Part shown: piece after piece, positions 1 through 13,000 of the stretch
How the letters are laid out: the number at the start of each line of letters is the position of its first letter
How positions within the stretch are numbered: position 1 is the first letter of the stretch
Assembly (NCBI GenBank): GCA_019426215.1
Contig: CM033406.1
Span: 6,649,001-6,713,000 of the forward strand
DNA: 64,000 nucleotides
Origin: Buddleja alternifolia
Taxonomy: Eukaryota > Streptophyta > Magnoliopsida > Lamiales > Scrophulariaceae
Reading direction: 5' to 3'
Notes under the pieces: model-generated
Told to the model about the DNA's origin: nothing
Seen by the model: only the letters and a program-made list of their open reading frames with translations
Databases searched by the model: none
Position numbers and translations under genes: made by a program

Positions 1-1392
1 ATAACACAATAAATTGTAAGGTTCACTGGGTGGTGTAATTCCAGCTACGTCCTTCTTCTCCTTTGATCACTCGGAGGCAATCCACTAAATTGATTCTCGA
101 AGAGTCACACAGAGACTTCTACAAAATAGGGAACAAATGGATGTCAATGGCTTGAGCTCCTTGGTCACATAGATTTCTGCTACAAGACACTTCTATCCTC
201 GGAAGACGATCTCAAGCTCTTTGATCACATAGATTTCAGCTCCAATAAAGACCTTCTTCAACAAGCTTCTTTTACACAAAAATACTGCTTGTGGAATCAA
301 CAACTTTCTCACTCAGATGAAAGAGGTTGAGGGTTCTGTCACGGGTTTGTTTGATGTTGGGAATTTCAAACAACTTTGGATATCTCAGTAGTAGTGTAAG
401 GTTCTTCTATGAAGATGTTTGAGATATCGGTAACTGTCTTTGGAATGTATTTGAGAAGCTTGAAGGATTTTGGAGCTTCAATAAAGACCTTCTTCAACAA
501 GCTTCTTTTACACAAAAATACTGCTTGTTGAATAAATGAACTTTCTCGAGTTCCAATATAGCTATGGAGTGTCTAAGCTTTTCTCTCAAATAATTTTAGC
601 AAAGCTTGGACCTTTTCTTATGTATATGCGTGTATAATTTTGGTCTCTTTTTCCGTACATAAAGGTTTTGCTGGAGGGCACTATTTATAGAGATTCTTGG
701 GATTTGTCCGTTGGACACAATCAGGCGCGTGTCTCTCACGCAGTGCGTCAAATAGTCCCTTTCTGACATTCTTCAATTTATGCTGGTTCCAATTGGACAG
801 GAGCAAACTTGAACTCTGAAAAGCTGACAGTCTAGTCAAAAGGTGGCTTGTCCACAAGTCATACTATCTTGTTACATTTAATGCACTTTCAAGCATTTAA
901 TGCATTTATCAAGCATTTAATGCATTTTGAATTTATTTCGCGTGAGAAATAAATGTCCGTTGGTGATTGCATTTAAGTTTTTGATAACTTGGGTTTTATC
1001 CTTCAGATGAATCTGAAAGCTAGACGCTTGAGTTGCTAAGCTGAGCGCTTGAGTCACTGAGCACTTGAGTCGCTGAACGCTTGAGTTGCTGAGCACTTGA
1101 AACAGTCTTTAAGCGCTTGACAGACGCTTAAGACAGTTCTTCAACTTCTCTTGACTTCAAACGTTGATCTTCAAATTCATCCTTGATAGACTCACTTAGA
1201 ATTCTATCAGTGACTTGGTATCAAATACTTAGTCTAAAATCTACAAAGATAAAAATTACAAGCCTAACAAACTAATAAACTTTCAAACGCTTATACAGAT
1301 ATTCTATGAAAGTATAAACTTACATTCTTTTAGGGTCTAACATGAAATCCTATCTTGTCATCATCAAAACATCTAACAGGAAATTCCTAACA
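1..1392 (-). repeat. LTR of a Sirevirus-type copia element, cut by window start
   Basis: On the minus strand this begins TGTTAGGAATTTCC at 1392 and runs off the window start. It is a diverged relative of the LTRs at 6165-7667 and 18660-20165: both ends of the visible part align, and positions 1-60 match the complement of about 7270-7340. Roughly 300 bp of the LTR 3' end is expected outside the window. A TATA-like sequence, read on the minus strand as TATAAATA, lies near 685. The base substitutions and the different promoter stretch mark a separate subfamily or an older copy. Confidence 0.85.
1024..1100 (-). repeat. imperfect 16-bp tandem repeat in the LTR
   Basis: Four and a half units of about 16 bp, pattern (G/A)C(G/A)CTTGAGT(C/T)(G/A)CTGA, at 1045, 1061, 1077 and 1093, with a longer first unit from 1024. 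The homologous place in the 6165 and 18660 LTRs is not expanded in this way. Function unknown; replication slippage in the LTR is the simplest origin. Confidence 0.75.
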
Positions 1393-1880
1393 AGAGGGTT
1401 GGCAACCATGTATTCAAATGTATGGCGCTTGGATGCATATACTTCAACGCATTCTGTTTCTTTAAGTAGCCACTCAGTACCGGCTGCTAGGATAGCTCTT
1501 ATGTTGCTATCCAGAATGCTCTTCAAGGAAAGGAAGCCCTGGAGATCTACGCTGTAATCTCCATGCCAAGCTCTTTCAAAGTAGAGCTGCGCTTCACGAG
1601 AGATCATCTGCTTAAGATCCGCTGGTTTATAAGAAATGGCGATTCCTTTAACTTTCCACAAGCTGAGAGGCTGAGCAGTCTCAAGGTTGGAGTAGTGAAT
1701 GACTCTCTCATGAAAATGAGAATAGCCAAGCTTGTACAGTGTCTCCTCACTTTGATTAAGAGGAACTGGAGAATAATTATCATAGAAACTCTGTGTCTCA
1801 TTCCTCAGTGGTCGAGCCTCTGGTTCACTGTGCAGATGACTGCTCAAGTATGCAGAATCAATCTCGGCCAAAGTCCTTTG
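1393..1880 (-). pseudogene. env-like C-terminal fragment of the truncated Sirevirus-type element
   Basis: A minus-strand open frame of about 160 codons that starts at the 1880/1881 junction and reads on into the LTR before stopping at 1350. It aligns with the middle of the env-like gene of the 6165-20165 element: both share the pattern L.K.GYS, a P.(S/K)LWK.KG.. block and an EA..Y....W..DY block (compare about 16250-16460). It is therefore the residual 3' coding part of the element whose 3' LTR is at 1-1392. Its upstream end is cut by the copia LTR at 1881. Running straight into LTR sequence implies loss of the normal C-terminus, the 3' untranslated region and the polypurine tract. Homology is by eye only. 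Confidence 0.65.
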
Positions 1881-4016
1881 TGTTGGGAAATATGCATATA
1901 GCCCGACTAAGCACAGCGAAAAATTAAAATTTTAGTTTCTAGGATTTAAATAGGCGAGTTTATTAATCCTACGGGCTTATCACGTATCATAGGCTTGCGC
2001 ATCTCTACACTAGTTATTTAAAACTTAAATAAAGAAGATCTTACCTTATTCGATTTTTTGCAAAAACCAAAGAGTTTGTTCTTCCTTAACGTAAGTTCCC
2101 TAGCTTGTTCCTCATTCCTTGAATCAACTCCTTCGTTTTTCCCTTTAATGAAGATTTCGAATTCCTCCACCAAAAACGCCTTTGATCGGATTCTTGATTC
2201 ACTTCAGAGACCCAAGTGTTTCTCCTCTGAAGTTAATCCACACCCTGGATACCCACTCATTTATAATCTTTAGCTAGGTTGATCTATAAATGTTTATTCT
2301 AACTCTAAGGAATAATGTATGGGATTAAGGTGACAGCAAAAATTACTTCTCAAAGTATTTTCGAAAAATTCTTGAATTCAAGATCTTGATGAATAATCAA
2401 GAACTCAAGAACTTGTATGTGGAGAGAGAGAAACGATTTTCTATGCTAGAGGAACAAATTTTTTTGGCTTGTGAAGCTATGAAATTTTCGTTCTCTACAT
2501 GTCCTATATATAGGACTAGGTTCTTGCAATTCTTTTGTATGTAGAACTCTTCCACATTAAATCTTTTCCATGTAGGAATAGAAGACTAATTATTCCCAAA
2601 TAGAACTCTTCTATTTTAAGTAGTTTTCTTTCTCTCTAAGAAATCTTATTTCCTTCTAGAAGAAAATTAATTAAACTCATTAATTATTTTCCTCCACCAA
2701 ATTTTCGACCAAGGCTTAATAAAATAGCTTTTTAATAATTAATCCACCATACTAGATTAATTAAAAGTTACTTCCAATTAATTAAATACTTTCTAGACTT
2801 AAGCTTAATTAAATTGATCTTATCAACTTTATTTATTTATTTATCCTACACTTGGATAAATAAAAGTCTTAATTAATTAATATATTAATTCAATTACTTT
2901 GAATTAAATTCCCTTAGTTAAGAAATGGATTTGTCCTAGTATTGTGTGTGACCCTTTAGGTTCACCAACATACTAGTAATGGGTTCGTAACCTTTATGAT
3001 TTAATTTGGACAATTAAATTGTCTCGATTAATTAAACACTTTTAACTAACCATCTTATTATTTAATCTTCATTAAATATAAGATACCTATAAATTAAAGA
3101 AAAGTTTCTACCTACTTATCTTGAAGACCTAGATGTAGGCGATTCAAAGTGAACCATTCCAATCGTGCATTCCATGCAAGTGAGATTCTTCCATCAACTA
3201 ATTTCCCAATTGAATTAAGGATCGAGGAATCTTATTGGTCGAGATTCTTGTAAATTCAATCTTAATAATTCAAGTGTGTTTGACTAGTGATTAATTAATT
3301 CTAGAAATTAATTACTTACTTGCCTTGGCCAAGGACTAACTCAATCAAACCACTTAGAATATTATAGGAAATTCACTTGTTTATCTAGACAAGTGATGGA
3401 TCCTTTGTTGTCAACGCCAACCTCCATATACGAGTCACTACACCCAATCACCGGTCCATATGTGTCCTCGTAAAAGAACTGGTACAGGAGTCAAAGAGCA
3501 GTAAGTCAATATACAAGATTACTGTGATGACTCAAGTTAAAAAATTAATCTTGCACAATCATGATTAAGAAACTCCTAATTCGACATATATAGAAATAAT
3601 TCCAATTTAGGAAGTTTCAGTCAGGGTAAGCAGTGAACTTATTCTCAACAAGCACCCACGTATGTGCATTTGTGTCAACTACACTAATGTCTATAAAACA
3701 AGACATTCTCTAATTAAGAGTGTGCGTCATAGGCGCAAGTCTATCCGAATTATCAATGTCTCATCTTGATAATTCTATGACTTGGATGGCATTTTGAAAT
3801 CACAGCCTTAGAGACTTGTTTTATGATATCCATCCAATGAGATATCAAGTCCTATAGCTATGTGTGATTTCTAGGGACTTCGTCATACAATTATAACAAT
3901 ATAAACATAAGATGAAGAAATGCCTTTTATTAATATAATGTAAAATGAAATTGTTTATTACAAGAATAGATAAATAAATCCTATATAGGATTGGCTCGCA
4001 GGGCACTATTCTAACA
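1881..4016 (-). repeat. 3' LTR of a minus-strand copia element (2136 bp)
   Basis: Bounded by TG at 1881 and CA at 4016. Read on the minus strand it starts TGTTAGAATAGTGCCC and ends TTTCCCAACA. Immediately beyond 4016 is the complement of a copia polypurine tract (4017-4030), followed by minus-strand RNase H and RT coding sequence, so this is the 3' LTR. It is long for copia and AT-rich; no separate nested insertion was recognised inside it. Confidence 0.75.
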
Positions 4017-4030
4017 ACCTCCCACTTGCA
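4017..4030 (-). other. polypurine tract of the minus-strand copia element
   Basis: Minus-strand TGCAAGTGGGAGGT directly abuts the LTR start at 4016. The same AGTGCAAGTGGGAG pattern precedes the 3' LTR at 37478. This is the usual primer position for plus-strand DNA synthesis in this copia group. Confidence 0.75.
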
Positions 4031-5990
4031 CTAGAGCCAATCTCCTTGATATCTAAGACCCATCTTCTCAAGATGTCTTTCTAATACGAGTTTAAGGCTT
4101 AGTTAGTGGATCCACTATGTTCTTCGTTAAGTCGACTCTTTCCACTAGCAGTCGACTTTGCCAATGATCTCCTAGATCACATGGTGTCATTTCTCTATGT
4201 GTTTGGATCTTTGATGAGACCTTGGCTCCTTTGCTTGAGCAATGGCGCCATTATTGTCACAGTACAGAGGTACTGGATAGACAATGCTAGGGACTGCACC
4301 CAACCCTTGGATGAAGTTCCTAATCCAAACAGCTTCCTTTGCTGCATCACATGCAACTATGTATTCAGCCTCGATTGTGGAATCTGCAGTAGTTTTATGT
4401 TTGGAACTCTTCCAACTTACTGCTCCACCATTGAGCGTGAATACAAACCCCGACATTGATTTCAAATCATCCACCTCAGATTGGAAACTAGAGTCAGTGA
4501 ATCCTTCTAGTTTCAATTCTCCACCGCCGTATATCAAAAACAAATCCTTAGTCCTTCTCAAGTACTTGATGATTGTTTTCATGGCTACCCAGTGCAACTC
4601 ACCTGGGTTGGACTTAAAACGACTCACTACGCTTAATGCATGAGCCACATCAGGCCTTGTACATAACATTGCATACATAATACTTCCTACGGTAGAAGTA
4701 TATGGTATACGAGCCATCCTATCTCGTTCCTGGGGTGTCTAAGGACACATAGATCGAGAATACCGGATCCCATGACTCATAGGCAAGAATCTTTTCTTTG
4801 ATTCCTCCATGCTAAACCTCTTTAGTATTTTGTCTAAGTACATTGACTGAGACAAACCTATCATCTTTCTTGATCTATCTCTATAGATTTTGATTCCTAA
4901 GATGTAGGATGCATCTCCTAAGTCTTTCATGGAGAATTTGGTGGATAACCATACTTTAGTCGATTGCATCATTCCTATATCATTCCCAATGAGTAGAATA
5001 TCATCAACATAAAGTACTAAGAATGTCACTGCACTCCCACTGACTTTCTTGCACACACATGGTTCATCTTAGTTTTTAATAAAACCATACATCTTTATAG
5101 TTTCATCAAAACAGATGTTCCAACTTTGGGGTGCTTGCTTTAGTCCATAAATGGACTTTTGGAGTTTGCAAACCTTTTGCTCACTCCCACTAGATATGAA
5201 ACATTCTACTTGTTTCTTGTAAATCTCTTCCTCTATGTTTCCATTGAGGAACGCGGTTTTCACATCCATCTGCCATATTTCACAATCAAAATGATCAGAT
5301 ATTGCAAGCAGAATCCTAATGGATTTAAGCATTGCTACTGGGGAAAAGGTTTCTCATAGTCAATACCCTCTCTTTGAGTATATCCTTTTGCCACTAGCCT
5401 AGCTTTATAGGGCACTACCTCTCCATTTACTCCAAGCTTTCACTTATAGATCCACTTATAACCAATGGTTACTATACCTTCTGGGGCATCTACCAAGGTT
5501 CATACCTTATTGGAGTACATGGAGTCCATTTCAGATTCCATGGCACTTTGCCACTTCCCAGAATCAATATCACATATTGCTTCGTTGTAGCTTCTTGGAT
5601 CTTCATCCACTTGAAGATCATCCTTATTACTATCTAGTAATAGACCATACCTCTCAGGTGGCCCTCGGATCCTTTCGGATCTTCTCGGAGGTTGTGTGTT
5701 AGATATTTCAGTATTTTCTTGTGTTTGTGTTTCCAAAGTTTGTGAGATAATTTGTGGTTCTTGAACTTCTTCAAGTTCTATGATCTTGCCCTTTCTATCT
5801 AATAGAAAATCCTTCTCTAAGAAGATGGCATTCCTTGAAACAAACACCTTTTTGTTCCGATGGAACATAGAAGTAGTACCCCACAGTTTCTTTACGGTGC
5901 CCCACATATTTACATAAGTTATACTTAGACTCTAACTTATCTCCCACTAGCCTTTTCACATAGGCTGAACAACCCCATACTCGAAGATGT
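4031..5990 (-). pseudogene. copia pol remnant: integrase C-terminus, RT, RNase H
   Basis: Minus-strand pol in several frames. From 5990 downwards: the integrase C-terminal GKF.G-type region (about 5990-5800), the RT N-terminal part with the QMDVKTAFLNG motif (about 5270), the RT catalytic motif YVDDILLIGND (about 5010-4975), then RNase H with the VSWKSSKHK, ADST.EAEY and YCDNNGA motifs (about 4460-4190). Stops and frameshifts separate the blocks, and a stop replaces the Arg after KHIEK near 4187. Gag, protease and the integrase core are missing. The RT resembles the TAR/Tork-type copia RTs and the pol at 26965-37462. The upstream limit near 5990 is where similarity fades, about 175 bp before the next LTR. 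Confidence 0.85.
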
Positions 5991-6164
5991 TCGTATGAGG
6001 CCGGACAGAACCGATGTGGGTCGTGTTCGAGTATGTCAGTTCCACTGATGTGCCTACAGTCTTAAGCTCCCACCATCACATGGTGTTCGACTAGCACTCC
6101 CATGTCAGAGCTAAGATTGTACAAGTATTCAAAATCTTTATTTGTTTATTAAAGACTTCATATT
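5991..6164. other. unassigned 174-bp stretch between two copia elements
   Basis: No ORF or recognised element. It contains two CTCCCA-type motifs that could be degraded copia sequence. The last 5 bp before the Sirevirus LTR, ATATT, are not repeated after 20165. Confidence 0.5.
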
Positions 6165-7667
6165 TGTTAGGAAATTTCATGTTAGATGTTTTGACGATGA
6201 CAAGATAGGATTCATTGTTAGACTCCAAATAAAATGTATGTTTATGTTTTCTTTAGATCATTGTTTAAGCGTTTGAAAGTTTGTAATTTTGTTTAGGCTT
6301 GTAATTTTTATCTTTGTAGATTTTAGACTACGTCTTAGTAACTGAATCGCTAGTAGAATTCTAGGTGAGTCTATTAGAGAAGAAGTTGAAGACCAGCGTC
6401 TGAAGTCAACCAGAGATGAAGATTTGTCTCTTAGCGCCCGTCAAACGCTAAAGGAACCCAGTTCAGGATATATGGATCAAGCGCTCAATTTGTCTCAAGC
6501 GATGGATGAAAGATTCACCTGAAATAAATCCTCAAGTCATGAAGGACTTAAATGCAATCATTCAACGGACATTTATTTCCAACGGGAAATAAATTCAAAT
6601 GCATTAAATGCCTGATAAGAGCATTAAATGTGATAAGCTATTGTGACTTGTGGACAAGCCACCTTTTGACCAGACTGTCAGAAATTTCAGAGTTTTAGCT
6701 GCTCCCGTCCAATCGGATTCAGCGAATTTTCAGGAATGTCAGACTTTAGGTATGATCACGCGCCACGTGAAAGGCACGCTTCTGCATATGTCCAACGGAC
6801 AGATCCCAAGAAATTGCCTATAAATACCTTGCTCCTGAAAAACACAAATATAACAACAAGAATATACGAGAAAATTATTGCCAAAAATCTTACGTACATT
6901 CTTTCTGAAAAAGCTTAGAAACCCCATAGCCAAAACCTTTCAAGCTTTTCATCTACATTCCAGACAGTCACAAATATCTCAAACATCTTCCAAAAGAAGA
7001 AATTCTAATTCCAACTGAGATATTCCAAATTGTTTGATCTTCTCTAAAAACAAACAAACCATAGTGACAAACCTCAACCTTTCATCTGAGTGAGAAAAGT
7101 TGTTGAAACCTTTCAGGCAGTATTTCTGAGTGCGAGAAGCTTGAAGAAGACAATCTTCATTGGTGCTGAAGTCTGTGTGATCAAGGAGCCCAAGATCATT
7201 TTCATCCATTACTATTTTGTAGAAGTTTCTGTGTGATCCTTTGATAATCATCATAGTAAATTCCTCCAAGTGAAAAAGGAGAAGAAGGACGTAGCTGGGA
7301 TTACATCACCTAGTGAACCTTACAAATTATTGTGTCATTTATATTTTATTGTCTTATATTCATCACATTACATTCTTCTGAAAAAGATAAATAAAATTGC
7401 AAAGCGATTAAACTATCTAAAAGAACGCTAAAAATCATTTCTGCTGAGCTAACCCTGATTAAGCGATCTAAGCGTTGCCCTACTTTGGTAAACTGCTGAA
7501 ATCACTAAGTCTAAGTTAACTACTCTGAAGCGTCTGACCCAAGCGCTCAGTCTTTCCAAGCATTCAAATTTCTAAAGTGATACGAAAATTTGTGAAGTCG
7601 AAAAAGACTTCAGGGTCTATTCAACCCCCCCCTTCTAGACCCTTTCGTATGCCACTTGGGACCACCA
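6165..7667 (+). repeat. 5' LTR of the Sirevirus-type element
   Basis: 1503 bp, from TGTTAGGAAATTTC to GGGACCACCA, followed two bases later by the primer-binding site. The U3 promoter is near 6764-6830. The terminal part contains a run of nine C before TTCTAGACCC. Confidence 0.92.
6764..6826 (+). promoter_or_regulatory. LTR promoter: G-box and TATA box
   Basis: CACGTG at 6764-6769 lies about 50 bp upstream of TATAAATA at 6819-6826. The same pair is in the 3' LTR (TATA at 19314-19321). This spacing is typical of a plant core promoter with a bZIP/bHLH-type site. The transcription start would be expected about 30 bp downstream, inside the LTR. Confidence 0.65.
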
Positions 7668-7669
7668 AG

Positions 7670-7681
7670 TGGTATCAGAGC
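7670..7681 (+). other. primer-binding site, initiator tRNA-Met
   Basis: TGGTATCAGAGC, the standard 12-nt complement of the 3' end of plant initiator tRNA-Met used by most Ty1/copia elements, begins two bases after the 5' LTR. Confidence 0.9.
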
Positions 7682-7797
7682 GGTTGAATTAGAAACCTAA
7701 GCGTTTCCGAGCATAACTGCTTGTTCAGATCCATTTTTTTTAACCTAATCGCTTTAATCTTTCTCTCCGAAAATATCTCATTATAGCTTTCAACAAA

Positions 7798-9991
7798 ATG
7801 CCTAAGTTGGTAGAGTCAAATTATGATTCTTGGAAACTTAGAGCATTCGCTTACTTCTGCTCATGCGATAGTGAAATGTGTGATGTAATTACAGGTGGTC
7901 CCATTCAGATTATGAAAGTTGTAACTCGAGCCCCTGAAGCAACCGAGGCTACTCCAGATGGGTATGTCGAGAAACCTAAGTTAGAATGGACGCCTGAGGA
8001 TCGAAAAAGAGCAAATCTAGATAATGTTGGACGAAGTGCACTTTACTCAGCATTAGGAGACAACGATGCATTGTTCAACAAGATCAAGCAATGTAAGACT
8101 TCCAAAGAAATATGGGATAAGCTGGCTATAGTGTGTGAAGGATCAGCACAAATGAAGGAGAATAAGTTTTCCATAGCCATGCAAAGATTTGAGCATTTCA
8201 AGATGCAGCCCAATGAGACGTTAGAACAATTGGACGCAAGGTTTACTTTGCTCGTTACAGAGTTAGCGTCATTAGACAAGGAATTGACCAACAAGGAAAT
8301 GGTCAACAAAATTTTCAGAAGTCTTCCAAGCAAATATCTAATCAAGACTGTTGCTATGAGAGAATCACAGACTTTGGAGACTCTTACTCCAGAGCATGTC
8401 TTTTCAGAATTAAAGGCATTTGAGTTCGAATAGGGTGAAGTCAGCGACACATCGACTTCAGCGACTGAATCAGGAGCTTTGATCGCTACAACCAAAAGCA
8501 AGGGTAAAGCGGTCAGTGAGGTTAAATCCTCGGAATCAAATTAAGAAAAGGAAATGGCTTTATTGGTCAAGAAATTTAAAAAAATTCTAAGATATGAAAA
8601 GAGAAATCATATCGGACAAACGTCATTTCAAACTCTTCCCCCTGCTCCAGTATCAAGCGCCAGTATACTTTGCACCTCAACCAGTAGCGTCAGTTCCATA
8701 CCAAGCGCCTCCGTCCCCTACTCAAAATCTCTCAGCGCCAGTAGTCTCAAAGCGATTATCCACTGAACAGAAAATGAAAACTAATTTGTGTTATAATTGC
8801 AGAAAACCAGGGCACTACCAAGTGAATTGCCCTTATCCAAATGTGTCAAAGCCCTCAAGGCAAGACTATGCGGATAGAAACCAATTCAGGAGCAACCTTC
8901 GCCAACAGGGATTGCTAGCGGAATCTGAACCATTCTTCGCACCTGAAGAGGACTTGGAATCATCAGATGAAAGTAGTGATGATGAGCCTACTAGCGACTC
9001 AGCGTTGATATGTCTTATGGCAAGAGATGATGAAGCGACTGACGATTCGCTACCAGAGGTAACCAATAAATTATCAATTCCTCTTTCTTATGATGAATTA
9101 CTTGACAAAGTCAAAGAATACTACAATGAATGTCAAGAAGCTACCAAAATATATCAAAATGATCTCGATATTATCTCATCACTCACAAGAGATAAAGTGA
9201 CACTCAGAGCAGAGTTGCGAATTCAGCAACAGTGCATTGAAAAGAACCAATCACTTGAGAGTGAAGTTATTCAATTGAAAAATGATCTTGATATAATAGT
9301 CAAAAGAGAAGCTGATCTGATCGCTAGACATGCCAAATCAGAGCAGTTCGTCTCATCATTATCAAAATCTTCTAGAAACTTGGATAATGTGACTGAGGTA
9401 ACTAGATTATTTGGTGAAAAGACCGGTTTAGGATGCAATAAATACGGTAAACAACCAAATAAACCTAATGTTACGGCAAACAACAAAGGAAAGGGTGTTC
9501 ACTTTGTTGAAGAAAGTTCACTAAGTCAAACGCTGAATGAACCAAGCGACAAAGGTATGAGGCCAAATGAGAAAGCCAAAGCTGACTCAGGCAAGGGAAA
9601 GACAAAGGCAAATGATTCACAAAGGAAGATTCATCCAAACGCTCAAAAGGCTAAGGATAAACCTAACCACTGTGAATCAAGCGCTAAGCGTCCAGCACCA
9701 AAAGTGCAACCCAAGCCAGCGCCAAGGAAATACCAGCGTCAATATCCGAGACGGTCAAGGTCATATTATCGATACTATGATGATTATGACTATGACTATG
9801 ATTATGACTACTATTATAATCGAGGATATTATTACACACCCAAAAAGCACACACAACACGATGTGAAACCCAAGAAGGCCAGTATTTCCACAATGAAGAC
9901 TAGGCAAATATGGGTTCCTAAAGTTCTAATTCAAACCAAAGTTACTAACGCTGAAGGACCCAAAACAACATGGGTACCTAAGAAGAATTAG
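7798..9991 (+). pseudogene. gag: gag of the Sirevirus-type element (broken)
   Basis: Encodes the capsid/nucleocapsid polyprotein. The first block, from the ATG at 7798, carries the copia-type gag domain (N-terminal NYDSWKLR motif, then the QRFEHFKMQPNETL region). In-frame TAG (8431) and TAA (8542) follow, then a frame change near 8640. The last block from about 8640 has a zinc knuckle of form CX2CX4HX4C (about 8785-8830), an acidic stretch, a predicted coiled coil (about 9080-9330), a Lys-rich region and a striking Tyr/Asp repeat (about 9765-9835), ending in WVPKKN at 9991. Both stops can be explained by C-to-T changes in Gln codons. Pol begins 14 nt downstream in another frame. Confidence 0.85.
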
Positions 9992-10004
9992 AACTATCCT
10001 TTAA

Positions 10005-13000
10005 ATGCAGGTACCTAGAGCCAGCACCGATACTTCAGTTTGGTACATTGATAGTGGATCGTCAAGACACATGACTTGTTCCAAAAATCTTCTAGTCAAC
10101 TATCAAGCTACCAACGGTCCTCAAGTTATATTCGTTGATAACTCCAAAGGTAAAACCAAAGGTATAGGTATCAGGCATAGGGGGAACATCATGATCAGTG
10201 ATGTATATTACGTTGAGGGTCTTAAGCATAACCTGTTAAGCATTAGTCAATTTTGTGATAAAGGCTTTGAAGTAAAATTCTCAAGCGACTTCTGCTATGT
10301 TAACGACGCTAAGACTAAGTCTACTAAATTAAGAGGAAAAAGAACAAACAATGTATATTTAGTGGATTGGGATTCTACTTTTGATAACAGCCCCACATGC
10401 TTTGTTGCTAAAAGTCAAAATGAATTGGATTGGTTATGGCATAGAAAAATGAATCATCTCAACTTTAAGGCAATCTCTCAGTTAATATCGCTAAATCTTG
10501 TGGAGGGATTACCTAAAGGTTCCTTTCAAAAGAATCGCTTATGTGACGCTTGTCAAATGGGTAAACAAGTTAAGTCATCCTTCAAAAAGAAACCATGTCT
10601 ATCTACTTCTAGAGTTCTTGAACTATTGCATTTAGATTTGTTTGGACCTATTCAAATCATGAGTGTTAGTGGCAAAAAGTACTCGCTAGTAATAGTTGAT
10701 GATTTCTCTCGCTATACAAGGGTAGAATTTCTAGCGACCAAAGATGAAACTAGAATTAGAAGCGATAGAGGAACTGAATTTTCTAACCAATTTGTTGAGA
10801 AGTTTTGTACAGATTTTGGAATACTCCATGAGAATTCTGCTCCTAGAACTCCTCAACAAAATGGAGTTGCTGAGCGACGGAACAGAACGCTTAAAGAAGC
10901 CGTTAGGACGATGCTAGCAGAATCCAAGCTGCCTCAAAGGTTTTGGGCCGAAGCCATCAACACCACTTGCTACACTCAGAACCGGTGTATGATCAACAAG
11001 CAACATGAGAAGACTCCATATGAGTTGTGGAAGGGACGTAAGCCTAACATTTCATATTTTCATGTTTTTGGTTCAAAATGTTTCATTCATAACAATGGAT
11101 CCCACAGCCTAAAGACTTTTGATCCTAAAGCGGATGAGGGAATCTTTCTAGGCTATGCCAAGAATGGAAAGAGTTTTCGCATCTTAAATAAGATTAAATC
11201 GAAGGTTGAAGAATCCATTCATGTTGTGTTTGATGATGCTAACCAAGAGCCAAGTAAGGTTATTCCTGATGATGTAGGAATTGAAGATCTTGCCCAACAA
11301 GCGTCACAAATTAATCTTGAAGATGATAGTGACAATGAGGATGATGAGATCTTTGTGCCTTTTCCTAAGGTTACTCGTGAGGTTACAAATAATGATGAAG
11401 TCAGAATCGCTAATGATCATGAAAAGAATGATCATCAAGAGCAAATTGGAACTGTGAATGATGAAGCGACTGCGCAAGAGACAAATGAGAATCAAGCGAT
11501 TGCTAATCAAGAATCTCTCAACCCGTTCCAACCAGACCGAAAATGGCTTAGAGATCATCCACCAGATCTAGTAATTGGAGATATTGGAGCACCTGTTAGA
11601 ACTAGGTCCGCTACAATTAATGAGGCAATGTTCGCAAGCTTTCTATCTCAAATGGAACCAAAGAAAGTGGATGAAGTGCTTAGTGATTCAAGTTGGGTAG
11701 ACGCGATGCAAGAAGAGCTTAACCAATTTGAGAGAAGCAAGGTTTGGACGCTAGTACCAAGACCAACTCACCAAGGAGTCATTGGAACTAGATGGGTTTT
11801 TAGGAACAAAATGGATGAAGATGGCATTGTTATAAGAAACAAAGTTAGATTAGTCGCTCAGGGTTATTGTCAAGAAGAGGGTATTGACTTTGATGAGACT
11901 TATGCCCCAGTAGCCCGTCTTGAAGTGATTAGAATGTTCCTAGCGTTTGCCGCATTCAACAAGTTCCCAGTATATCAAATGGACGTGAAGAGTGCATTCT
12001 TGAATGGTAAACTCCAAGAAGAAGTCTATCTGGAGCAACCTCCAGGATTCATCAACAACCATGGCAAAAGTATGGTCTACAAACTGGATAAAGCACTCTA
12101 TGGCCTTAAACAAGCACCAAGAGCATGGTATGACACTCTCTCTATCTTCCTTATAGGTAAAGGCTTTTCAAAAGGCAGCGTTGACACAACGTTATTTAAA
12201 ATTACCCATAATGAAGATATTCTCTTAGTCCAAATCTATGTTGATGATATTATATTTGATTCTACTAATAAGCGATTGTGTGAGAAATTTTCGAAAATGA
12301 TGCAAGAACAATTTGAAATGAGCATGATGGGTGAATTAACTTTTTTCTTAGGATTACAAGTTAAACAACTCCCTAATGGAATATTTATAAACCAAGCTAA
12401 GTATACTAGAAATATGATAAAGAAATTTGGTATGGAAAATGCATCATCTTCAAAAATTCCAATGAGTCAAACGCTTAAGTTAGATAAAGATGAAAGTGGG
12501 AAGAAAATTGATATCAATAACTATAGGGGTATTATTGGATCACTTCTTTATCTTACCGCTAGTAGACCTGATATTATATTCTCGGTATGCATGTGTGCAC
12601 GTTTTCAATCGGACCCTAGAGAATCACACTTAAGTGCTACCAAGAAAATCCTTAAGTACCTGAAAGGCACACAAAATGTGGGCTTATGGTATCCACAGGA
12701 TTCTCCTTTTGAACTAATTGGTTATTCAGACACAGATTTTGCAGGATGCAAAATAGATAGAAAAAGTACTAGTGGTACATGTCAATTTCTAGGTGATAGA
12801 CTAGTTTCGTGGCATAGTAAGAAACAACAATCTATAGCGACTTCTACCGCTGAGGCAGAATATGTAGCTACTGGAAGTTGTTGTGCACAAATCCTTTGGA
12901 TGAGGCAACAACTTAGAGATTATGGAACAATCCTAGGTCCTACCCCAATCCATTGTGATAACCAAAGCGCTTTAGCTATGACCCAAAATCCTGTCCTTCA

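Noticed and set aside
2058..2273. 71-codon ORF within the 2.1 kb copia LTR
   Set aside because: Inside an LTR, no similarity to known proteins, and on the strand opposite to the element.
6736..7269. Small ORFs inside the Sirevirus LTRs, also at 19231-19764
   Set aside because: They lie fully in LTR sequence, occur in both LTRs as copies, overlap on opposite strands and resemble no protein; chance frames.
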